Below the pieces are notes generated by a model. The model was not told the DNA's origin. It did not search any database and was given only the letters and a program-made list of their open reading frames with translations. Positions 43,501-55,500 of a stretch of DNA of 64,000 bases are shown here, piece after piece; position 1 is the stretch's first letter; each line of letters opens with the position of its first letter. Source of the stretch: Lutraria lutraria (Eukaryota > Mollusca > Bivalvia > Venerida > Mactridae); NCBI GenBank assembly GCA_964023205.1, contig OZ026850.1, forward strand, positions 7,637,770 through 7,701,769, read 5' to 3'. The translations under genes were made by a program, and so were the position numbers.

Positions 43501-46500
43501 TGGCAACCATAGAATACAACAAAGTTTACCATAATGAAGGTAAGAGGATGCTATTAAAGTTGAATGTTGTTTACCCCTTATAATTGAACTCTTATTTGTA
43601 ATCCTAAATAGAAAAACAGTTTAAGCAGTAAAAACATTTCCACTTAAACATCACTGCAATAGTTCAATTCAGTTTTTAAGGATTCTCATTCATGCAGCAT
43701 ACTAATGTTTTTAGCTCATCTTAGCAGGTAGTGCTTATGGTGATCTATAGTAATTGCCATGTACATCGTCATGTGATGTTTGTCATCAACAATTCACTGA
43801 ACACTTCTCTGAAACCAAAATTTTCAATATAACTTAACAGGGATGATCTTTGGTTGGTCATCTTTCATCTCTTTACACAGGCAGTCACTTTATGGAATGG
43901 TGAAAACATTTGAATACCTTTTTGGCCAAAATTGCATAGTCTAGAGCTATAGCCCCTATCCCACAGGGCAGTGATTGGCATGCGCTTTGCAAATGACATT
44001 TGCCGAAGTGTTTCAAAAGGGTCGCTGGAGTTCGTAATATGTTTGCCATTTTAGCCGAATGTCACATGATACATTTGTCTGAAATGTTTGCTAATTCTGT
44101 GCAAATTTAAATTCAAAACGCTTTGTTTCTTAATATTTGCATGGTATTCAAATAAAAAATGAAAATTAAGAAGTGTTTGTGAAACACGGATATCTTCTAA
44201 AGGCCAACTGGATTGTAACACCTTGACCTCAAAATCGATAGGGGTCATCTACATGTGATGACCAACCTCAAAACCAAATCTGAGGACCTTATGCCAAATA
44301 GTTCTCTGGTTATTGCCCGGACCGACCTACTGACCAGTGCAAAGCAATATAATCCCTTTTCTTTGAAAGGGGGCATAAAAAGTCATCAGGTAAAAATTAT
44401 CACTATTATTTGCTTAATCTGTCTCTATTTCCTATTCATAAAATTGTCACTACCTGTTGCAGCCCTGTGTGATAGGGGCTTATGATATGTGTATCTAGTG
44501 TGTAGCATTGTCTGGTAGTTCTCTTACTTCTGAGAATATTCAAATGATGCAGTTGGGGTCAAATTTGCCCCATCACACAGTCACTTGCTTTGCAAATATA
44601 GGGAAAGAAATAAAAAATCGTAATGTGGATATTTGGTTTGTTACATTTTCTTGTCCTCGACAAGAATATTTAAATTATTTCTGTGTGTCCAAAATTAGCC
44701 TCACCCAGGGTTGCTTAAGGTGGAACCAAATGATTGAAATAACGTTTTTTTCGACGTCAAAACGGTCATTTTTACGGTATTTACATGTAGCATTTAAGAG
44801 CGGAAAAAAAAATTACCTACACGTAGGTATAAATTTGATGTTCATGATTTAACTATAAGTGCAAGTAAAACGATTTTAAATGTAAAATTTAGTGTTTTTT
44901 TCTTCTCATTTCCAAACTTAAATTGTTTTTATTAAAAATCTGCCCAAGGGAATTTTTTTATTTTTGTCTGGAATAAAGTTTGTTCTGTCATCTGTTGTTT
45001 TCATAAATTTTAAGAAAATCTATCCAGCCGGTTTTTTTTATTCAAACTTTAAATGATAGCATTACTTTATAAAGCGCTCATTCGCTTCCAAGAACGTTGC
45101 TTCAAACACACGTCATGTTTTGGTATCTATTGCGTACTTACATCTATTTTACTTACTGTACACAATGATCTAGAACGATTTGATGGAATTAATGATACAT
45201 TTTCTGTTAGTAACCCTGATAACATTGCCATTCTTTCAGATAACAATAAACACATTACATTATCATTTCAGCGTGCTTAATTGTGTGTACATGAATTATG
45301 CGTACATAAATAATGTGACAAAATTGCAAAACTTGACCACTCTAGGGAACTAAAATGGAAGACAATTGTGATTATTATTTCCATTTTTTGTATAAAAACA
45401 AGGTTTGTTGATTTACATATACATGTATGTAATTATTATGTTATGATTGAGATGTGTAGTTGAATGTGTTGCTTTAATAATATGTATACTTATTTTTCGG
45501 GGTAAATATTTTGACTTATAAAAACAGATTTACGACCCCAGTCGACAATGAATATATTTTGATAACTTGGTATATCATATCGACCTTAAATGTCTATCGC
45601 GCATGTAGTGCTCACCAATAATCAAGAACTCTAATACCTAGTGTATAACATCGGACCTACCTTGGTTCTGCCACAGAATTTCAAGGATTAAGCCGGTTCT
45701 TAACATGTTTGTGGTAACACCTGGTTGTATTATGTATTAAACATTTAACAAATACGGGTCTGTTCGCCCGATAGCGCCGGGTCCAGGACTGTCATGAATG
45801 ACTACAGTGCCACCAGGGTTGTACTCCCGGTTTGACAGGGTTTCTCCAGGAGTGGTCACTCATCTGGAACCAACCGAGAGTCAACCCGGAACAGTGAGAA
45901 AGATGCATTACACTGTGTCAAACGACGTACTTGAAGGCGAATGATAAGGTAACCCTATATAGTGAAGCTTGGATAAAATAAAAACTGCTTGATAGATTTT
46001 CTTAAAATTTATTAGAACAACAGATGACACATCACACTTTATTCCAGATAAAAATATAAAAAATCCCTCGGGCAGATTTTTAATAAAAATAATTTAAGTT
46101 TGAAAGTGAGAAGAAAAAACCACTAAACTTAACATTTAAAATCATTTTACTTGCACTTATAATTAAGTCATGAACATCAAATTTTTACCTACATGTGGGT
46201 AATTTTATGCTCCGCTATTAAAATTTTATTTCGTTAAATATCTACATAAACTGATAGAGCGATAAGTATTTTCAGAGAGGTACTATGAAGATCGTAAAAA
46301 TGTCTATTTTGACGTCGAAAACAACGTTATTTCAATCATTTGGTTCCACCTTAAATAGTTAGTGCATAATCTTGTTATGTGGTTGTCTACTAATGGCAAT
46401 CAAATAAAGCTCCAGTGTGAAAATCGCTTCTGCACTTTTGCTTACCAAGTTGTTTATACATCTTTGTTCTTAGTTGAGCGATATATTGGGCCACAATAGA

Positions 46501-49500
46501 ACAGAACAGAACTCAAGAGTCAAGGGCCGAAATGTAATGTCAGAGGGTAACATTACGGATTGTCACCCTCTGACGTCACATAAGACTATAGAGTAAATAA
46601 GTCACGTGAGGTATAATAATATATAATAATACATTATAAACATAAAGGTCAGCAATTCTAAAAAGAGTAAAATCTATCATCATTTTGCCTACATAAAAAT
46701 GAAATAGTCAGAAATTCATACAATACAATATATAAAACCACTAGTATACTCAATAAACAGGATGTAAATATAATATCATTTTACAATTTTTAGCTCACCA
46801 GAGCACAATGTGCTCAAAGTGAACTTTTGTGATCACTCTGCGTCCGTCGTGCGTCGTGAAGTGGCGTCCATACTTACTTAAAACGACATCTCCTCCTACA
46901 CCACTATGCCGATTGCAACCAAACTTTGCTGGAAATGATCCTTGGGTGGTCCCCTTTCAGTTGTTCAAAAAATTTAATTTCATTAAAAAATAGGAAAAAC
47001 TTAAAAAATCCGAAACCACAGGGCCTAGAGCTGAGATATTTGGTATGTAGCATTGTCTAATGGAACTCTACAAAGTTTGTTCAAGTTATTGCCATAGGGT
47101 CAAAATTGGCCCCGCCCCGGGGCTCACTTGATTTATATAGACTAGGGCTGGGAATTTTATTCGAATATTCGAATATTCGGAACTTCGACGAATATTCGAA
47201 TATAAAAAACGAATTCGAATATTCGAGAAAAAAAATGGAATTTCAACTTTTCGAGCCAGTTTGAGTAGCAAAAACTGTTTTAAAAATCTGTCTATAAAAG
47301 GTGTATAAATTCCATAAAAGTCGGTCCAAAATTGGTAAGTACGCGCAAAATGTCACAAACCAACTGTTTGTTGTTCGCACCATTCTCAATACCCCCCCAT
47401 AAACACGTCAAGATAACCAATAGCCCGGAGCGATAATTTGTTAATCCGTTCAATTGGTGTTGATAGTCAGTAATTAGTCCAAACACGTGGTAGACAAGAA
47501 TAAAACACTTAATGCACTAGTCTTTTGCGTTAAATGATGTGCTTGCACAAATTTAATTTAAAATTAGCCATTTCAATTAAAAATATGAATGACTGTTAAT
47601 GACAGATATGCTATTAGACTTCAAACGTCGGTCTGTACGCAGATTGCACGCTGCCATTTTTCCACTTAAGTATCATTTCGGTTTAATCAAAGGCGAGGAG
47701 TTGTTTTAAAAGTCAATATCAAAGATATTAAGAACGCCGACATTCTTTGGCCCAATTTCGGAGCCCTTTCGTTTCAGTAAATAACCCGTGTTTTTAAAAC
47801 TCGTAATTTCTGTTGATAAATAAACACGTTACCCGCAACTCGTTATAGTTACCTCCCTTCATTACTCGTATAAACAACCAACGGAACACAAACACGTGTA
47901 CGCTTTTTATTTCAAGTGTAATGTCGACAGAAATATTCATAACATCTAGAATTAGTAAAAAATTAATACAATACCACTGTAATTAGTTTTCAATAAAAAT
48001 TTAAGTTCATTTCTCTTCACTGAAACATGCATAGTATTCGGACACAACCGATTTCGGACACGATGTATGAGGAACAGACACGTTTATCGGATTAGAACAA
48101 ACTAGCTATGAAAACGAATATTCGAATATATTCGAATATAAAAAACGAATATTCGAATATCATAAACCATATTCGTTCCCAGCCCTAATATAGACTTATA
48201 CGAAAATTTTAAAAATCTTCTTCTCCGAACCGCAAGGCCTAGAGCTTAGATATTTTGTATGTGGCATTGTCTAGTGGACCTCTACCAAGTTAGTTCAAAA
48301 TATTGTGCTAGGGTCAAAATTGGCCCTGTCCCGGGGCTCACTTAATTTATATAGACTTATATAGGAAATTTTTTAAAATATTCTTCAAAACCACAAGGCC
48401 TAGAGCTAAGATATTTGGTATGTAGCATTGTATAGTGGACCTCTACCTAGTTTGTTCAAATTATTGCCCTAGGGTCAAAATTAGCCCCGCCTCAGGGGTC
48501 ACATGATTTATATAGACTTATATAGGAAAATTTAAAAACTCTTCTCCAAAACCACAAGGCCTAGAGCTAAGATATTTTGTATGTAGTATTTTCTAGCAGA
48601 CCTCTACCAAGTTTGTTCAAATTATGGCCCCACCCAGGGGTTTACTCTATTCTATATAATATAGGAAAATTTAAACAAGAGGGCCACGATGGCCCTTTAT
48701 CGCTCACCTTAGAACAAAGGCCAATAATTAATGACCAGGTAATATAGTTTAACTCTCGTAAAACTCATTTTTACATAGATTTTGAGATCAAAACCAGCAA
48801 TGAAGGTATAATACTGTTAAACAAGCTAAAACGTAGCAAATTTTCTAATCCAAGGGCCCATAACTCTTGAAGTTGTGGTCCGATTCCACCTATAAATGAC
48901 CTTGTCCAAAACCATAAGGTCATACACATTCATTGTAAATATGATAAAGATCGGTGAATTAATGAAGGTGCTAGAGTGTAAACAAGCTCAAATATAGCAA
49001 ATTTTCAAAGTCAAGGGCCCATAACTCTTGAAGTTCTGGTCCGATTTTGCCCATAATCGTACTTGTCCAAGATCCTTTGGTTATACACATTTACTGAAAA
49101 TATGATTAGGATTGGTGAATAAATGAAGGCACTAGAGTGTAAGCAAGCTAAATATAGCAAATTTTGTAATTCAAAGGCCCATAACTCTAGAAATTATTGT
49201 CCGATTTTGCCCATAATTGAACTTAGCCGAGACATTGTGGCCATATACACTGTGAGCAAGTTTAATCAGGATTCCTTTAGAGCTGCGGTTGCTAGAGTGT
49301 AAACAAACTAATTGTGGACGTACGACGGACATTCAACGATCCTAAAAGCTCACCTGATGTATCAGGTGAGCTAAAAATCTTCTTCTCCGAAACCACAAGG
49401 CCTAGAGCTAAGATATTTTGTATGTAGTATTGTCTAGCAGACCTCTTTCAAATTTGTTCATATTATGGCCCCAGGGTAAAAATTGGCCCTGCCCTTAGGA

Positions 49501-52500
49501 TCACTTGTGGACTCGTGTAGAAATTTTTTAACAATGTTCATCTTCAAATGATCTTTTTTCCTGGTGAGCATTTACAGGGCCATCATGGCCCTCTTGTTTA
49601 AATCCAAACAAACTGTGAAAAAAGATTAACCACTCCCGAAGTTTATTTTTCATCTCGTCTATTTTTAGACTTTATCTACTCTATAGCAAGCGGTACACGG
49701 AAAAGAAAGCAATAACATCGAATACCACTGTACATATACTGTTACAATCAGGTTTCAAGTAGAGTTGGTTAGGTTGGATTAACCGGTAGAATACCTGATT
49801 TCCGATAATAAAGGAAGCAAGTTTTAATCAGAATTTATATATGTGGATATATGCATTGGTTGATTTATATGCAATGTACAAAATTGATGGCTTCTGCACC
49901 ATATAATTTTTAGTTCACCAGAGCTATTGTGATCGCGTGTTGTCCGTTGTCTGTGCATGCGTGCATCAACAATTGCTTTAAACAACATCTCCTTCTTAAG
50001 CAGTTGGCCAATTTCAATGAAACTTTACAGGGATGTTCCTTGCATGAAGCTCTACCAAAGTTGTTCAAAAGATTTGATTTCATTAAAAACTCTGGTTGCC
50101 ATGGCAACCAATAAGAATTTTTTTTTAAATCTTCTTGTCAAAAACCACAGGGCCTAGAGCTTAGATATTTGGTGTGTAGCATTGTCTAGTGGACCTCTAC
50201 CAAGTTTCTTCAAATTATGGCCCTGGGGTCAAAATTGGCTCTGGCCCGGTGGTAACTTGATTTTACATAGACTTACATAGGGAAATTTTAAAAATCTTCT
50301 TGTTCAAAACCACAAGGCCTAGAGATATTTGGTGTGTAGCATTGTCTAGTGGACCTCTACCAAGTTTGTTTGAATTATGAAAATTGGCTCCGCCCGGGGG
50401 TAACTTGACTTTATATTAGATATATATTAGATTTATATAAGGAAATTTTAAAAATCTTGTCAGAAACTACAAGGCCTATAGAGCTTAGATATTGGGTGTG
50501 CATTGTCTAGTGGTCCTCTACCATGTTTGTTTGAATTATGGCCCTGGGGTCAAAATTGGCTACAACGAGGGTTTACTCATTTTTATATATGCTTATTGTC
50601 GAGCCCGCTTGCGGTGAGCTCAACATAGTCGCCACAATGGCGGTTGTGTGTCTGTACGGATCCTTGTCCGGGCTGTATCTTCCTTATGCATTGACACTTT
50701 TTAACATAACTTGGCATAATTGTTAAACACCATGAGACAGTGTGCAGTGCACAACAACCAGGTATGTAGCTCAAAGGTCAAGGTCACACTTAGAGGTCAA
50801 ATGTCAAAAATGAGCATTATAGATCTTATCTTGGCTTGAAAGGTCAAGATTACACAAACAGTCAAATATATTTTCCTTGTCTGTGCTGTGCCTTCTGTTT
50901 GCATTCAAGGATTTTGAAATAAATTGGTATCAAAGTTTATTTCAATGAAATACGTAGTTCAAAGGTCAAGGTCACAAGCTGTCTAAACAGCGGGCTCGAC
51001 ATGCTGCCCTTGGGCATCTAGTATAAAAAAATTACAAAAAACGTCTTGTCAGAAACCGCTAAAGCTTTGATATTATTTTGGCCCTGGGGTAAAAATTGGC
51101 CCCACCCCCGGGTCACTTGATTTTTCATAGGCTCATGATGTTTTTTTTTCTCAGGGTCTTCTTTGCTGGTGAGCGATATAGGGCCATCATGGCCCTCTTG
51201 TTTTAGCAAGTACCAGTTTTTCGGTGTACATAAATTTGTTCCCAACAGATTTTGTCGGGGATTACATAGCCAATGAGTAAAACTTTTCTGACACAATAAT
51301 TTTGATCCTGTATTTGAAATCGGATATTTATCTGTAGAGTACAATAATTATTATTTCAGGTAGTGTACGTATATCAGTATACGTACCTGAATTACTTGGA
51401 CTAATAAATATACACCAGAGTAACTTCGACCAGCATCCAAACTGCAGAAAAATACATCCTTAACGATACTGGTCTGTAAATTATCTGGCTGCAGAAAACT
51501 ATTTGACTTATACAGTTGTTGCTTATGACCATTCTCAATCCACCGATAATTGTCAAACACCCACTTTGACCTGGACCTTGTTCAAATGATTTTCTAACCA
51601 TTACATCATACTGAAATGGATTATTCCAAAGTATGGATTATTCAAATGATTTTACAGGACCCAACAAATTCTAATAATTTTACTGTATATCTTGTGATAC
51701 CTTGTTGTAATATGTAAAAATATTAAGGTGATTGTGTGTTGCAGGCAAAGGTATATCTACACAATTTGGAGATACAGTTGTTATTCAGTATAATGTTGTA
51801 CATGGCAATAAATCTGATGGTATTGCTGTAGACCAACCATTTCCGAGTATCATTACAAAAAACAGTTTAACTCAGAATGCAGGATCTGGGGTCATGGTAT
51901 CTGGACATTCCAAGGTAAGTTTGATTTATACAAAAAAATTTATATCATCATTTATAAATGCTCATTTTATGAAGGCAGTATTGTCTGTGATAACCTGCAC
52001 ACAAATTTGTGTACATTTTCATTGTTAATTAATGCCAGAATAAAGAATGCGTAATGTTCCTTATGACTTATGTGTTACTTTTTTTAAAGTCTTAAAGAAT
52101 GTAATTGTAATTACTTATGCCTGAAAGTACTTAGATGTTTCTTAGGTTATTAGTCCCCTGCTGTACCGGAGGGGACTATAGTGTTTGTCGTCGTCAGTCC
52201 GTCCCTCCCTCCCTCCCTCCCTCCCTCCCTCCATCTGTCTGTCCGAAGTGGTTTCCGGATGATAACTTCAGTTAGAATTGACGGATTTCAATGAAAGTTG
52301 GTATATGGATAGCTTAGGGCATTACCTAGAGTGGGATTGCATTTAGGGGTCAATAGGTCAAATATCTAGGTCACTGTTACTAAAAATAGAAATTTGGTTT
52401 CCGGATGATAACTTCAGTTAGGGATGATGGATTTCAATGAAAGTTGGTATATGGATAGCTTACGGGATAACCTAGAGTGGGATTGCATTTGAGGTTAATA

Positions 52501-55500
52501 GGTCAAACATCTAGGTCACTGTTACTAAAAATAGAAATTTGGTTTCCGGATGATAACTTCAGTTAGGGATGATGGATTTCAATGAAAGTTGTTATATGGA
52601 TAGCTTAGGGAATAACCTAGAGTGGGATTGCATTTAGGGTCAATAGGTCAAATATCTAGGTCACTGTTGCTAAAAATAGAAATTTGGTTTCTGGAGGATA
52701 ACTTAAGTTAGGGGTGATGGATTTCAATGAAAGTCGGTATATGGATAGCTTAGGGTATAACCTAGAGTGGGATTGCATTTGGGGTCAATAGGTCAAACAT
52801 CTAGGTCACTGTTAATAAAAATAGAAATTTGGTTTCCGGATGATAACTTCAGTTAGGGGTGATGAATTTGAATGAAAGTTGGTGTATGGATAGCTTAGGG
52901 GATAACCTAGAGTGGGAATACATTTGGGGTCAATAGGTCAAATATCTAGGTCACTGTTACTAAAAATAGAAATTTGGTTTCCGGATGATAACTTAAGCTG
53001 GCTCGCTCATTTAGACAAAATTGTCATCATTAAAAAATCTAGACAGATGGTGCTGTATAAACAGCAGCTAACATTCCAATGATATGTGCTGGCAGGGGAC
53101 TTGTATTGCATGCAATACTGACTGTAAGCTTGTTCATTTGTGGACATTTATTGCAACTGGGAGACAGTTTGAATGTGTGTGCATGTTCACTGTATTAGTT
53201 TTTACTTGATGATTACATTAGAAATAGCACATTACATGTATATTGATTACTCATGTTCTTCTTGTTTTGTGCTATAATTGTTTATTACATCCATATATCT
53301 CGACTGTATGAATCTCATTAGCATATTTACAAGACAGCCATACATATCCAAATGCTTACAGGTTGAGATACATGGTAATGGTATCTACGACAACAGGGAT
53401 CATGGTATATGGTGTCATAGTGAAGCAGAGATTGTAGAAAATGATATACTTGGCAACAATTCAAGTGCAGTACATTTACTCAAGTCCAAACACACAGTGG
53501 TAAGACATTATTTTGTATGTGTCTTAGATTTCACATTAAACCTTTTTTTCTATTACAGTTTAGAAGGAAAATCTAAAGATGATTGTAAATCCTTTGTATG
53601 TAGTTTAGTGTCGTAATAACCAGTATTGCTGATTAAAGTTCAATTTTTGAGTAACTTAACTGTCTTCTGTTGCTAGCCTTTTGTATCTAAATGCACTTTG
53701 ACTTAATATTTTGCTGTAGAAGAATGTTGTTTTTCATGTTTTTCATGTTATACTCTGTGACAATATGTCACCCTCCAATGCTGATCACATGACCATCTTG
53801 TCTGTAGGAATAATTTCACTATGTGCAATAATATGTCCAATAATGATTACATTTCGAAACAGTTAGATTGTGATGTTTTTTTTTAATACTGTAGGTGAGG
53901 AAAAACAGAATTCATGCCAGAAATGACTTTGCAGTATGTCTTGCCGGTACAAGTACTTGCCAGATAGAGTATAATATATTCTATGGTGATGGAGAGAAAA
54001 CCATTTACAAAGAGGATGGATCAACATATTCCTCAACTGATAACAGCATTTTTCCCACACCAGAGTGTAAACCTGTTGGGTCAGTTTTTATAATATTATT
54101 TTGATCGCCTTGCATCGTGAAGTGGCGTCCATATTTACATGTCCTCCTACACCACTATGCTAATTGCAACCAAACTTTGCTGGAATGATCCTTCAATAGT
54201 AGTACACTAAGTCATTGCGCACCTGCCGTTTCTTAGATGAAATGTATTTTTATTTTAAGAACTGATAAAAGTAAAGGAAAATAATATAGCGCACCAAGGA
54301 ATGGCCATTGTAATTAAAAGAATTGTAACGGCCCTATATCGCTCACATGACAATCACTGTTCCAGGGCTCTCCTTTAACCCTTAAAATGGCATTTCGACT
54401 CTTGAAATTAACAAAATAAGGTTTTTGACTCTTGAGAATTGGAACCAAAGTGTCAAATTTACTATTATATTAGTAGGAAATTTTGTTGACTCTTTAAATT
54501 TCTATCAGCTAACGGTCAGTTTGACCCCCAACTTTTGAAGTCTAGGGAGCACCCTGTGTTCACTCATTAAAACATTGTTTTGAACCTGTGACCTTGTTTT
54601 TGACCCAGATGACCCATGTTAGAACTTGTCCTACATATAAATAAGACAAACATTCTGACAAGGTTTGGTGAAGATCCAATCAAAACCAGGTTTTCCTAAG
54701 ATTTGACCTGGTGACCTAGTTTTTGACTCCGGCTCACCCATGTTCAACCTTGACCCACATATTATTGAGGCAAACATTCTGACATGGTCTGGTGAAGATC
54801 CAACCAAAACTGTGACATCTACAGTGTTAACAAAGTTCTCCTAAGATTTGACCTGGTGACCTAGTTATTGACCCAAGATGTCCCATATTTGTACTTGACC
54901 GTTATATCATTAAAACGAACAATTTGACAAAGTTTGGTGAAGATCCAATTATTACTGTGAAATCTACAGTGTTAACATGGTTTTTCATAAGATTTGACCT
55001 AGCAACCTAGTTTTTGACCCAAGATGACCCATGTCCGAACTCGTCCAAGTTATTATAAAGACACACATTCTGATTAGGTTTCATGATGATCCAATCAAAA
55101 CAGTGACTTCTAGAGTGTTCACAAGGTTTTCCAACAATTTGCCCTAGTGACCTAGTTTTTGACCGCAGATGACCCATTATCAAACTTCCTACATATTATT
55201 AAAATAAACATTCTGACAAAGTTTCATGAAGATCCAATCAAAACAGTGATTTCTAAAGTGTTCACAAGGTTTTCCCTTATTTGGGCCTGGTGACCTAGTT
55301 TTTGACCCAAAATGGCCCAATATCGAACTTGTCAGAGATTTTGTCGATGTTAACATTCTGACCCAGTTTTGCGAAAATTGTGCTAAAAATGTGGCCCCTA
55401 GTGTGTTCACAAGGTAAAGTTTCACAACGCACACCGCACAACGCCGGATGAAGACTGATCACAAAAGCTCACCCTGTCACTTTATGGCATGTGAGCTAAA

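Larger units (their letters stand above)
43710..46497 (+). mobile_element. old copy of the 14-kb element family, nested insertions
   Basis: Degenerate 5' part near 43711 (TTTTAGCTCATCTTAGCAGG). Monomer pieces (CTAGAGCTAT; GTGTAGCATTGTCTGGTAG; AAAATTAGCCTCACCCAGGG) are split by the elements at 43951 and 44715. An eroded 3' end GTTGAGCGATATATTGGGCC lies at 46473-46492. Confidence 0.55.
46788..49598 (+). mobile_element. 14-kb element family, copy with two nested insertions
   Basis: 5' palindrome AGCTCACCAGAGCAC with GTGCTCAAAGTGAACT (46792-46825), the same head as the 14-kb copy (CCTCCTACACCACTATGCCG), and a handful of monomers. 3' end CTGGTGAGCATTTAC, the hairpin AGGGCCATCATGGCCCT and CTTGTT at 49598. 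It is interrupted by the hAT-like element (47143) and by a reversed array element (48674). Confidence 0.85.

Noticed and set aside
44508..44852. 114-codon plus-strand frame
   Set aside because: It crosses from an old array element into the TTAA element; no family resemblance, so chance.
55189..55434. Minus-strand frame, with a twin at 62776-63018
   Set aside because: Both are translations of reversed GCTCACATG-type monomers.
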